A stretch of DNA of 5,732 bases from Pseudomonadota bacterium (GTDB lineage: Bacteria > Pseudomonadota > Alphaproteobacteria > Acetobacterales > Acetobacteraceae), in NCBI GenBank assembly GCA_021805485.1, contig JAJZFF010000505.1, forward strand, positions 1-5,732, read 5' to 3'. The notes below the pieces were generated by a model that was given only the letters and a program-made list of their open reading frames with translations, was not told where the DNA came from and did not search any database. The translations under genes were made by a program, and so were the position numbers. Of this stretch, positions 1 through 5,732 are shown one piece after another. Positions within the stretch are counted from its first letter, which is position 1. Each line of letters starts with the position of its first letter.

Positions 1-87
1 CGGCATCTGGGCGCCACCCCGCCGCCGGTCTTCATCGATGATACGCCGGACTGGCACGCCTGGCTCGACGCGGCCGCCCGTCGCTGA
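1..87 (+). CDS. 3' end of an unidentified protein-coding gene (partial)
   Basis: Frame 1 is open from the window edge to a TGA at 85-87 and encodes 28 C-terminal residues, including a stretch GATPPPVFIDDTPDWHAWLD and an Ala/Arg-rich end. The start and most of the protein lie outside the window. The third codon positions are GC-rich, as in the clearly real genes downstream, which supports this being a true coding end. I do not recognise the family from so short a tail. The gene stops 273 bases before the transporter binding-protein gene and is separated from it by a promoter-like sequence, so it is probably not in the same transcription unit. Confidence 0.5.
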   Translation, partial: RHLGATPPPVFIDDTPDWHAWLDAAARR

Positions 88-112
88 CCGCCCGCTCGCA
101 TGCCGGGGCGTG

Positions 113-139
113 TTGACACCCCCCGAAATCCTATATACC
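113..139 (+). promoter_or_regulatory. Candidate sigma-70-type promoter for the transporter operon
   Basis: A perfect TTGACA hexamer lies at 113-118. A TATACC hexamer at 134-139, inside a locally AT-rich CTATATACC tract, gives a 15-base spacer, shorter than the ideal 17. Starting the -10 at 132 (TATATA) would give only 13. This is the only convincing -35-like element in the otherwise GC-rich 88-360 region, and it lies in the right place for the binding-protein operon. If it is used, the leader before the 361 start would be about 210-215 bases long. I see no convincing gene in that leader. It contains only short inverted repeats: CCGGCGCCGG at 261-270, GGCGG/CCGCC at 279-295 and GGAGC/GCTCC at 300-310. 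Confidence 0.35.
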
Positions 140-344
140 GGTTATCCAAAATCTGCATGGGGAGACCGACGGATGTGCGCTCTTGTGCCGGATTGCCTCG
201 CAGGCGGCAGGTCGGGTCGCTTCCGTCGTCAACTCGCCCGCGCCTATTCCGCGGGTACGCCCGGCGCCGGCGAGACACGGCGGGCCATGTCCGCCATGAG
301 GAGCGGCTCCATGCCCGGATCAATCCGTAAAACTCACAGACAAT

Positions 345-350
345 AGGGGA
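345..350 (+). promoter_or_regulatory. Shine-Dalgarno site for the binding-protein gene
   Basis: AGGGGA is purine-rich and sits 10 bases before the ATG at 361. It lies in an A-rich stretch that stands out from the GC-rich surroundings. It supports 361 as the start, and the signal peptide beginning immediately after that ATG agrees. Confidence 0.6.
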
Positions 351-360
351 AACGAATCCA

Positions 361-1482
361 ATGGTCAGAAAACTTCTTTGTGGCGCCGCCATGGTTGCGC
401 TGTCTTGCGGGCTGGGCGTGGCCCATGCCGCTTCGGGTACTATCGAGATCGGCATGATCGCCGACCTCACCGGTCCCGCCGCGCTGAGCGGGCAGCACAA
501 GGTTGATGGCGCGAAGCTCGCCGTCGACGAGATCAACGCCCATGGCGGCATCAACGGCAAGAAGATCAAGCTGATCGTCGAGGACGATCGCGGGCAGAAC
601 CAGGCCGGCGTCTCGGCCTATCAGAAGCTCGCCGCAAACCAGAATATCGTTGCGATCATCGGCTCGATCCGCAGCACGATCGTGCAGGCGACGCTGCCTT
701 ATGTCGCGCGCTACAAGATTCCCACCATGATCGGCGGCACCGATCCGAAGCTGACGCATGTCGGCAACCAGTGGGTGTTCCGCTTCCGCCCGAACGACAC
801 CTACGCTTCGGCGACGATGGCCCAGTATGCGGTAAAGACGATGGGCAGCAAGAACGTCGCAGTTCTTTACGACACCGACGCCTTCGGCGCGGCCGGGAAT
901 GCGCTGCTCAAGGCGGCGCTGGTGAAGGACGGCGCCAAGGTTGTCAGCGACCAGGGCTATACGACCGCGACGCGGGACTACACGTCGTTTCTGGAGAAGA
1001 TCAAAAGCTCCGGCGCCGATACGCTTGCAACCTACATGACCAATTCCGAGGATGAGGCGCAGATGCTGAAGCAGCTGCGCCAGCTCGGTCTCAAGGTGAA
1101 GATCATCGGGTCCACCTCGATCGCGACGGCGGTGTGCATCCAGCTCGCCGGGCCGGCGGTCGACGGCACCTACGGCGTGTCCGATTTCGTGGCCGACGGC
1201 AACGATGCGGCGAAAGCCTTCACCAAGCTCTATGTCGCGAAATATCACAGCCAGCCCGACGTTTTTGGCGGCTGGGTGTATGATGCGGTGAACGTGCTGA
1301 GCCGGGTGATCGCGAAGGATGGCACCGCGCCGGCGGCGATCCAGAAGGGCATCCGCGCGGTGAAGGGCTATCATGGCGTCGAAGGCACCTACAATTTCGA
1401 CGCAAACGGCGACGGGCTGCATGGCTACTGGGTTGTGAAGATGCAGCACCAGAAGGTCATTCCGATCAAATACGTCGGCTGA
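361..1482 (+). CDS. HAAT-family ABC transporter periplasmic substrate-binding protein (LivK/LivJ-like)
   Basis: This 373-residue protein is the periplasmic ligand receptor of the importer encoded downstream. Residues 1-23 form a Sec signal peptide: charged VRK, a hydrophobic core, then A-H-A with predicted cleavage after Ala23. The mature part starts with the family pattern TIEIGMIADLTGPAALSG and DGAKLAVDEINAHGGINGKK, followed by a two-lobed type I fold (Peripla_BP_6-like). Length is normal for the family. From memory of E. coli LivJ, the first-lobe ligand loop is kept (Ser105/Thr106 and Gly-Gly-Thr127), but the LivJ pocket Tyr202 and Glu226 appear to align with Asn228 and Thr252. Import of branched-chain amino acids should therefore not be assumed; related receptors bind amides, urea, aromatic acids or other ligands. 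Cys16 lies in the signal core without a good lipobox, so it is probably not a lipoprotein. It is the first gene of the operon. Confidence 0.93.
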   Translation: MVRKLLCGAAMVALSCGLGVAHAASGTIEIGMIADLTGPAALSGQHKVDGAKLAVDEINAHGGINGKKIKLIVEDDRGQNQAGVSAYQKLAANQNIVAIIGSIRSTIVQATLPYVARYKIPTMIGGTDPKLTHVGNQWVFRFRPNDTYASATMAQYAVKTMGSKNVAVLYDTDAFGAAGNALLKAALVKDGAKVVSDQGYTTATRDYTSFLEKIKSSGADTLATYMTNSEDEAQMLKQLRQLGLKVKIIGSTSIATAVCIQLAGPAVDGTYGVSDFVADGNDAAKAFTKLYVAKYHSQPDVFGGWVYDAVNVLSRVIAKDGTAPAAIQKGIRAVKGYHGVEGTYNFDANGDGLHGYWVVKMQHQKVIPIKYVG

Positions 1483-1490
1483 TCGTCTTG

Positions 1491-1523
1491 CGCCGTCCGG
1501 GCATGACCAGCGCCCGGACGGCG
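1491..1523 (+). terminator. Strong intercistronic hairpin after the binding-protein gene (attenuating or mRNA-stabilising)
   Basis: A 12-base arm at 1491-1502 is exactly complementary to 1512-1523, with a 9-base loop (ATGACCAGC at 1503-1511). The stem is nearly all G/C, and a G-U pair could extend it outward. It begins 8 bases after the binding-protein stop codon. No U-tract follows (the next bases are TTATCCG), so it is not a classic intrinsic terminator. Located between a receptor gene and its permease genes, it fits partial termination or 3'-end protection of the upstream message, giving more receptor than membrane subunits. The structure is seen in the sequence; the role is inferred. Confidence 0.6.
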
Positions 1524-1574
1524 TTATCCGTTATCGTGGCGGAATGAAAAACTGCTGACCGGGATATCCTCTGC

Positions 1575-2459
1575 GTGTTCTCCGAATTCATCCAGCTGAC
1601 CATCGCGGGACTTGCGGTCGGCAGCATCTATGCGCTGATCGCGCTCGGCTTCGTGCTGATCTACACCTCCGTCAACGTGGTGAATTTCGCCCAGGGCGAT
1701 TTCGCGATGATTGGCGCCTATTTCATGGTCAGCCTCGTCGTCATGCTGCATCTGCCCTGGTGGGTCGCGCTGCTGCTCGCGGTGGCGGGAACCGGCGTGG
1801 TCGGCGCGCTGTTCCAGTTGCTGATCTTCCAGCCGGTGCGCAACCGGCCGCGCAACTTCCTGCCGGTGATGATCGCCACTGTCGGTGCCTCGGTCTTTCT
1901 CGAACAGGCCTTCCTGCTGATCTATGGACCGATCCCGTACCAGCTGCAGCCGATCTTCAAGGCGCAGTCGGTCGAGTTGCTCGGCGTGCACGTCTATCCG
2001 CAATATATCGTCATCATCGTCGTCACCGCCGCGATGGTGGCGCTGCTGAACTGGTTTCTCGAACGGACCAAGCTCGGCAAGCAGTTGCAGGCGACGGCGC
2101 AGGACCCGGATACGGCGCGACTGATGGGGATCCGCGTGGCCTGGATGGCGGCGCTGACGTTTGCGATCAGCACCGCGCTGGGCGGGCTGGCGGGATTGCT
2201 GATCGCGCCGGTCTACACGGTGACGGCAACGATGGGCTCGACCATCGCGCTCAAGGCCTTTGCCGCGGCGATCGTCGGCGGGTTCGGGAGCATGAAGGGG
2301 GCCATCGTCGGCGGGCTCGGCATCGGGCTGATCGAGACCTACGGCGCGACGTATATTTCAGGATCGTATCGTGATGCGTTTCCGTTCATCGTGCTGATCC
2401 TGTTCCTGATCTTCCGGCCATACGGGCTGTTCGGTGAAAAAGTCTCGCAGAAGGTCTGA
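1575..2459 (+). CDS. livH: HAAT-family ABC transporter permease, LivH type
   Basis: This 294-residue inner-membrane protein is one half of the translocation channel and pairs with the LivM domain encoded next. It belongs to the BPD_transp_2 permease family and matches the usual LivH length of about 290-310. Hydrophobic spans are visible at roughly 6-30, 40-60, 62-85, 97-118, 142-162, 187-212, 225-255 and 266-281. Family hallmarks are LIALGFVLIYTSVNVVNFAQ followed by GDFAM near residues 21-45. The cytoplasmic coupling loop TKLGKQLQATAQDPDTARLM (165-184), which contacts the ATPases, is also present. The start is GTG; an in-frame TGA at 1545-1547 rules out a much earlier start and there is no earlier ATG. 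The Shine-Dalgarno is weak (GGGA at 1561-1564). Its stop lies 33 bases before the next start, so the two are co-transcribed. Confidence 0.92.
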   Translation: MFSEFIQLTIAGLAVGSIYALIALGFVLIYTSVNVVNFAQGDFAMIGAYFMVSLVVMLHLPWWVALLLAVAGTGVVGALFQLLIFQPVRNRPRNFLPVMIATVGASVFLEQAFLLIYGPIPYQLQPIFKAQSVELLGVHVYPQYIVIIVVTAAMVALLNWFLERTKLGKQLQATAQDPDTARLMGIRVAWMAALTFAISTALGGLAGLLIAPVYTVTATMGSTIALKAFAAAIVGGFGSMKGAIVGGLGIGLIETYGATYISGSYRDAFPFIVLILFLIFRPYGLFGEKVSQKV

Positions 2460-2471
2460 CCGGCGCGCCGG
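2460..2471. repeat. 12-bp perfect palindrome in the livH to livM-livG gap
   Basis: CCGGCGCGCCGG directly follows the livH stop codon and equals its own reverse complement. It could fold only as a very short stem with a CGCG loop, so a strong termination role is unlikely. It may simply reflect the high GC content. An AGGA Shine-Dalgarno for the next gene follows at 2479-2482, ten bases before the ATG. Confidence 0.3.
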
Positions 2472-2492
2472 CGGCTTCAGGAAAACGACAAC

Positions 2493-4292
2493 ATGACCAG
2501 GTCGATCGCCAAGTTCCTGCCCTTCATCGCATTGCTGGTGCTGATTCCGTTCCTGCTGCCGGGCGGGCGGCTCGGATCGTATTATCTCACGCTGCTGATC
2601 CTCTCGCTGTCTTATGCCGTCGCGGCGCTCGGGCTGACCGTTCTGCTCGGCTATTCGGGGCAGATCTCGCTGGCGCAGGCTGCGTTTTTCGGGATCGGCG
2701 CCTATACGTTCTCGATCCTCGCGGTGAACCATCACGTCGGCTACTGGAGTGCGGCGCTGGCGGCGGTGGTGGTGACCACCGGCTTCGGCCTGTTCCTCGG
2801 CGCGATCTCGCTCAGGCTCGCTAGCCATTATCTCGCGCTGGTGACGATCGGGTTTCAGATCATCACCGAACTGGTGCTGAACAACTGGAACGCAGTGACG
2901 GACGGGGCGGACGGGATTTCCAACATTCCGCGGCCGAGCCTGTTCGGTTACGCGATCAACAGCGACCACGGATTCTATTTCATCTCCGTCGCGGTTCTCG
3001 TGCTGGCGAGTTATGTCGTGTTCCGCCTGCGCCATTCGCGGCTGGGTGGCGCGCTGTTCGCCCTGCGCGAGGATGAAATCGCCGCGTCGGCAAACGGAAT
3101 CAGCCTGTTCCGGACCAAGGTTCTCGCCTTCGCCGTCTCCGCGGCGCTCGCCGCGATGGGCGGAATTCTTTACGCTTCCGGCTCGCTCTATATCAGCCCG
3201 AACGTGTTCAACTTCTACCAGTCCGTCTCGTTCTTCGCGATGGCGCTGGTGGGCGGGCAAGCCTCGATCGTCGGCACCACGCTGGGCGCCGGGCTGATCA
3301 CCTTCCTGCCGGAAGTGCTGCGGTTCCTGCATGCCTATTACATCGCGGTCTATGGCGTGCTGGTCGTCGTCGTCGTGCTGTTCATGCCGGAGGGGCTGTA
3401 TGGATTGATGCTGCGCGGTGTCGGCGCGGTGGGGACGCTGGTTCTGGGACGGCGCCGCGCTGACGAGGACGAGGTGGCGCATCTCGAGCCAGGTGCCGTG
3501 CCCGAGCGGCCTGCGGCCTCGGACCGGCCGCTTCTGGAAATTCGCGATCTGGCCAAGCATTTCGGCGGCATCAAGGCGGTCAATGGCGTGTCGCTCACGG
3601 TCAATCGCGGCGATGTCGCCGTGCTGATCGGACCGAATGGATCGGGCAAGACGACGGTGCTGAACGTGCTGAGCGGGATCTATACGGCGACGGCGGGATC
3701 GATCGTTTATGACGGGAAGGAGATCACCAATCTCGGCCCGACGCGGATCAACCGGCTCGGCATTTCCCGCACCTTCCAGAATATCCGCCTGTTTCCCGAA
3801 CTGACCGCGTTGGAGAATGTGGCGGTCGGTTATTACCGGCGGGGAACGGTCGGGCTCGCGGGGGCGCTGCTGTCGCGGCCGCGCGGCTATCGCGAGGAAC
3901 GCGAGGCGATGGAAAAGGCGCGGCAAACACTTCACTTTCTCGGTTTCGCCCGGCTCGATATGAAGGCGAAGAACCTGCCCTATGGCCAGCAGCGCATCGT
4001 CGAGATCGCGCGGGCCATCGTCTCCGGCCCCGAGCTTCTGCTGCTCGACGAGCCGGCGGCGGGCATGAATCACGAGGAAACCGAGGTGCTGTCGCAGATC
4101 CTCTACCGGATTCATGCGCTGGGGGTGACGATGCTGCTGATCGAGCACGACATGAGCTTCGTCTCCAGCGTGGCGACGCGGGCCTATGTGATGGATTTCG
4201 GCCAGAAGATCAGCGAGGGATCGGTGAAGCAGGTGCTGTCGGATCCTGCCGTGATGAAGGCGTATCTGGGTGACGATGTCGAATATGCTTGA
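2493..4292 (+). CDS. livM-livG: Fused HAAT-family permease-ATPase (LivM domain joined to LivG domain)
   Basis: This 599-residue protein combines two normally separate importer subunits. Residues 1 to about 308 are a LivM-type permease with several membrane spans, the motif LGYSGQISLAQAAFFGIGAY (52-71) and the cytoplasmic coupling loop around RLGGALFALREDEIAASANG (183-202). A hydrophilic, acidic and Pro-rich linker follows at about 320-345. Residues 347-599 are a LivG-type ATPase: Walker A GPNGSGKT at 380-387, signature LPYGQQR at 495-501, Walker B LLLLDEP with Asp519 and catalytic Glu520, H-loop His552, and a LivG-type C-terminal tail ending in DPAVMKAYLG. All ATPase motifs are intact and the reading frame crosses the linker without a break, so this is a real fusion and not two misjoined genes. 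Such fusions are known in proteobacteria. It should pair with LivH in the membrane and LivF on the cytoplasmic face. Confidence 0.93.
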   Translation: MTRSIAKFLPFIALLVLIPFLLPGGRLGSYYLTLLILSLSYAVAALGLTVLLGYSGQISLAQAAFFGIGAYTFSILAVNHHVGYWSAALAAVVVTTGFGLFLGAISLRLASHYLALVTIGFQIITELVLNNWNAVTDGADGISNIPRPSLFGYAINSDHGFYFISVAVLVLASYVVFRLRHSRLGGALFALREDEIAASANGISLFRTKVLAFAVSAALAAMGGILYASGSLYISPNVFNFYQSVSFFAMALVGGQASIVGTTLGAGLITFLPEVLRFLHAYYIAVYGVLVVVVVLFMPEGLYGLMLRGVGAVGTLVLGRRRADEDEVAHLEPGAVPERPAASDRPLLEIRDLAKHFGGIKAVNGVSLTVNRGDVAVLIGPNGSGKTTVLNVLSGIYTATAGSIVYDGKEITNLGPTRINRLGISRTFQNIRLFPELTALENVAVGYYRRGTVGLAGALLSRPRGYREEREAMEKARQTLHFLGFARLDMKAKNLPYGQQRIVEIARAIVSGPELLLLDEPAAGMNHEETEVLSQILYRIHALGVTMLLIEHDMSFVSSVATRAYVMDFGQKISEGSVKQVLSDPAVMKAYLGDDVEYA

Positions 4293-5001
4293 GGTCAGCA
4301 ACATCCAGTCGCGCTACGGGCAGGTGACCGCCCTGCACGATATCAGCGTCGAGGTAAGGGCAGGCGAGGTTGTCGCCCTGCTCGGCGTGAACGGCGCCGG
4401 CAAGTCGACCACGCTCAAGACGATTTCCGGACTGCTGCACCCGACTCGGGGCGAGATCCGCTTCGAAGGCGAGCGGATCGACCGGATGGCGCCGGAGACC
4501 ATCGTCCGCCGCGGCATCGCGCATGTGCCGGAAGGGCGGCATGTGTTTCCGGGGCTCACGGTGCGCGAGAACCTGATCATGGGGACTTCGAACCGGAAGG
4601 TGTCGCGCGCCGAAACCGAGCGGGATATCGAGGAGATTCTCGAAATCTTCCCTGACCTGAAGCGGCTTTATGCGCAGATGGGCTGGTCGCTCAGCGGCGG
4701 GCAGCAGCAGATGCTGGCGATCGGGCGCGGGCTGATGGCGAAGCCGCGCCTGCTGATGCTGGACGAGCCTTCGCTCGGCCTCGCACCGGTGATCGTCAAG
4801 CAGGTGTTCGCGACGATCGCGCGGATCAATGCCCAGGGGATGACGGTGCTGCTGGTCGAGCAGAACGTCAATCTCAGCCTGAAGGTCGCGCATCGCGCCT
4901 ATCTGCTGGAGACCGGGCGGATCGTGCGGGCGGATACCACCGAGGCGCTGCGCGCGGATGAGGGATTCCGCGCGGCGATGCTGGGTGCCGGCGCCCACTG
5001 A
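4276..5001 (+). CDS. livF: HAAT-family ABC transporter ATP-binding protein, LivF type
   Basis: This 241-residue cytoplasmic ATPase partners the LivG domain to power import. Motifs, numbered from the ATG at 4276: Walker A GVNGAGKST at 37-45, signature LSGGQQQ at 139-145, and Walker B with Asp163 and Glu164 followed by the LivF-type PSLGLAP. The H-loop position is Gln196 in LVEQN, where LivG has His; this Gln is also seen in E. coli LivF and is a family trait. The length is close to the usual 235-240. The start is uncertain: GTG 4270 has GAAGG nine bases upstream, ATG 4276 has little, and ATG 4285 gives the commonest family N-terminus (MLEV) with GGGTGA 11 bases upstream. All three overlap the livM-livG stop by 8 to 23 bases, implying translational coupling. 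It is the last gene of the operon. Confidence 0.93.
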   Translation: MSNMLEVSNIQSRYGQVTALHDISVEVRAGEVVALLGVNGAGKSTTLKTISGLLHPTRGEIRFEGERIDRMAPETIVRRGIAHVPEGRHVFPGLTVRENLIMGTSNRKVSRAETERDIEEILEIFPDLKRLYAQMGWSLSGGQQQMLAIGRGLMAKPRLLMLDEPSLGLAPVIVKQVFATIARINAQGMTVLLVEQNVNLSLKVAHRAYLLETGRIVRADTTEALRADEGFRAAMLGAGAH

Positions 5002-5011
5002 CGCCAGCACC

Positions 5012-5092
5012 GCGGTCACATGAGATTTCGCCAGGCGGTCACATGAAACTTCGCCTGGCGGTCACATGAAACCTCACTTGGCGGTCACATGA
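5012..5092. repeat. Direct tandem repeat array, four copies at 23-base period
   Basis: The 12-mer GCGGTCACATGA occurs without change at 5012-5023, 5035-5046, 5058-5069 and 5081-5092, exactly 23 bases apart. The intervening 11-mers are GATTTCGCCAG, AACTTCGCCTG and AACCTCACTTG, similar but drifting. The junctions CGCCAGGCG (5029-5037) and CGCCTGGCG (5052-5060) are dyads. CCAGGCG at 5031-5037 can also pair with CGCCTGG at 5052-5058 around a 14-base loop. The array nearly fills the 83-base gap between convergent genes, and its last copy covers the minus-strand dehydratase stop codon. Constant cores with looser spacers suggest protein-binding sites. Options are a solo end of an IS21-like element (that family carries multiple terminal repeats), a regulator array, or a bidirectional termination region. 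No transposase gene is present in the window, so none of these is established. Confidence 0.75.
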
Positions 5093-5732
5093 CCGCGCCG
5101 ACCTGCCAGGGCACGAATTCGTTGTCGCCATAGCCGAGCAGTTCGGATTTGGTGCGCGCGCCGGAGGCGACGTCGAGCAGGTGGCGGAAGATCTCCTCGC
5201 CCTTTTGCGCGATGGTCATGCCGGAGAGGATGTCGCCGCAATCGATGTCCATGTCGGTTTCCATGCGGCGGTAGAGATCGCTGTTGGTGGCGAGCTTGAT
5301 CGAGGGCACCGGCTTGCAGCCGAACGCCGAGCCGCGGCCGGTGGTGAAGCAGAGGATGTTGGCGCCGCCGGCAACCTGGCCGGTGACCGAGACGGGGTCG
5401 TAGCCGGGCGTGTCCATGAAGACGAAGCCGCGCTCGGTGACCGGCTCGGCATAGCGGTAGACGGCGGTGAGCGGCGTGGTGCCGCCCTTGGCGACGGCGC
5501 CGAGGGATTTTTCGAGAATGGTGGTCAGTCCGCCGGCCTTGTTGCCGGGCGAGGGGTTGTTGTTCATCTGCCCGCCGGTGCGGGCGAGATAGTCGCGCCA
5601 CCAGTCGATCCGTGCCAGCAGGTCGTCGGCGACGCGGCGGCTCGCGGCGCGATGCACGAGAAGGTGTTCGGCGCCGTAGATTTCCGGCGTTTCCGACAGG
5701 ATCGCGGTGCCGCCGTGGCGCACCAGGATATC
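5085..5732 (-). CDS. Altronate/galactarate dehydratase (UxaA/GarD family), C-terminal part, partial
   Basis: The gene runs off the window edge; 215 C-terminal residues and the stop are present. The frame continues upstream of the Val that could be read as a GTG start (5723), giving DILVRHGGTAILSETPEIYG, a typical internal stretch, so the real start is outside. Family members are about 500 residues and dehydrate D-altronate or galactarate to 2-keto-3-deoxy sugar acids in hexuronate/aldarate catabolism, in the cytoplasm and metal dependent. Supporting motifs, counted from the window edge, are NNNPSPGNKAGGL (57-69), the Gly-rich TGRGSAFG followed by Cys139 (131-139) and PSIKLATN (143-150). The end EFVPWQVGAVM looks like a normal family C-terminus. 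Which sugar acid it uses cannot be decided from this part. It is convergent with livF, 83 bases away, with the repeat array between. Confidence 0.9.
   Translation of the reverse strand, partial: DILVRHGGTAILSETPEIYGAEHLLVHRAASRRVADDLLARIDWWRDYLARTGGQMNNNPSPGNKAGGLTTILEKSLGAVAKGGTTPLTAVYRYAEPVTERGFVFMDTPGYDPVSVTGQVAGGANILCFTTGRGSAFGCKPVPSIKLATNSDLYRRMETDMDIDCGDILSGMTIAQKGEEIFRHLLDVASGARTKSELLGYGDNEFVPWQVGAVM

Noticed and set aside
52..66. A sigma-54-like sequence, TGGCAC followed by GGCTC
   Set aside because: The GG and GC doublets are separated by 8 bases instead of the required 10, and the site lies inside the end of the upstream gene.
38..346. A 102-codon plus-strand frame across the upstream intergenic region
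   Set aside because: It overlaps the end of the first gene in another frame, has no ribosome site and its composition (Arg, Gly, Ser, Pro) looks like translated non-coding GC-rich DNA.
361..420. Lipoprotein signal in the binding protein because of Cys16
   Set aside because: The residues before Cys16 (A-L-S) do not make a good lipobox, and an A-H-A signal peptidase I site follows at residues 21-23.
334..1449. A 371-codon minus-strand open frame opposite the binding-protein gene
   Set aside because: The plus strand encodes an unmistakable exported binding protein. The minus-strand product is Arg/His/Asp-rich without family features, so it is a shadow frame.
1544..1558. A tiny frame ATG-AAA-AAC-TGC-TGA before livH
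   Set aside because: Four codons with no matching pattern of a leader peptide (no run of regulatory codons). It is most likely chance, although it sits in the livH leader.
3361..3380. A short GTC triplet run in the livM part
   Set aside because: It encodes a Val run inside a membrane span, an ordinary result of codon preference and hydrophobic composition.
2358..4304. A long open frame (648 codons) on the minus strand opposite the livM-livG gene
   Set aside because: It mirrors a clear transporter gene in GC-rich DNA. Its translation is low-complexity, rich in Arg, His, Asp and Gln, with no recognisable domain, as expected for an antisense shadow.
5012..5092. The repeat array as a CRISPR
   Set aside because: The conserved core is only 12 bases, the spacers are 11 bases and similar to each other, and there are no cas genes. 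This does not match CRISPR geometry.
5074..5601. A 175-codon minus-strand frame overlapping the dehydratase gene
   Set aside because: It lies in a different frame of the same strand as the clear dehydratase coding sequence and is Arg/His-rich low-complexity translation.

Overview
This window comes from a GC-rich proteobacterial chromosome, most likely an alphaproteobacterium. The codon use is strongly GC-biased, the proteins are rich in Ala, Gly, Val and Arg, and multi-copy HAAT-type transporter cassettes with fused subunits are common in that class. I cannot name the genus from this sequence.

Layout. The first 87 bases are the 3' end of an unidentified + strand gene. A 273-base intergenic region follows, with a candidate sigma-70-like promoter near 113-139 and a clear Shine-Dalgarno just before the next gene. 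Positions 361-5001 then hold a complete + strand HAAT (branched-chain amino acid type) ABC importer. It consists of a periplasmic binding protein (361-1482), a LivH-type permease (1575-2459), one polypeptide that joins a LivM-type permease to a LivG-type ATPase (2493-4292), and a LivF-type ATPase (4276-5001) that overlaps its neighbour. From 5732 back to 5085 on the minus strand lies the C-terminal part of an altronate/galactarate dehydratase (UxaA/GarD family) gene, convergent with the transporter. The 83-base gap between these two genes is almost filled by a 23-base-period direct repeat array (5012-5092), whose last copy runs into the dehydratase stop codon.

How the parts work together. The exported binding protein captures a ligand in the periplasm and delivers it to the LivH/LivM membrane pair, and the LivG domain and LivF hydrolyse ATP to drive import. 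A 12-bp perfect hairpin without a U-tract lies between the binding protein gene and livH. It would suit stronger expression of the binding protein than of the membrane parts. Two residues that bind the ligand amino group and carboxylate side in E. coli LivJ appear to be replaced in this binding protein, so the cargo need not be leucine, isoleucine or valine. The neighbouring dehydratase acts in hexuronate/aldarate catabolism, but it is convergent and gives no firm clue about the cargo.

Most of the window is an ordinary transporter operon. The most unusual parts are the tandem repeat array between the convergent genes, the LivM-LivG fusion and the altered binding pocket. I found no sign of a wholly new system.
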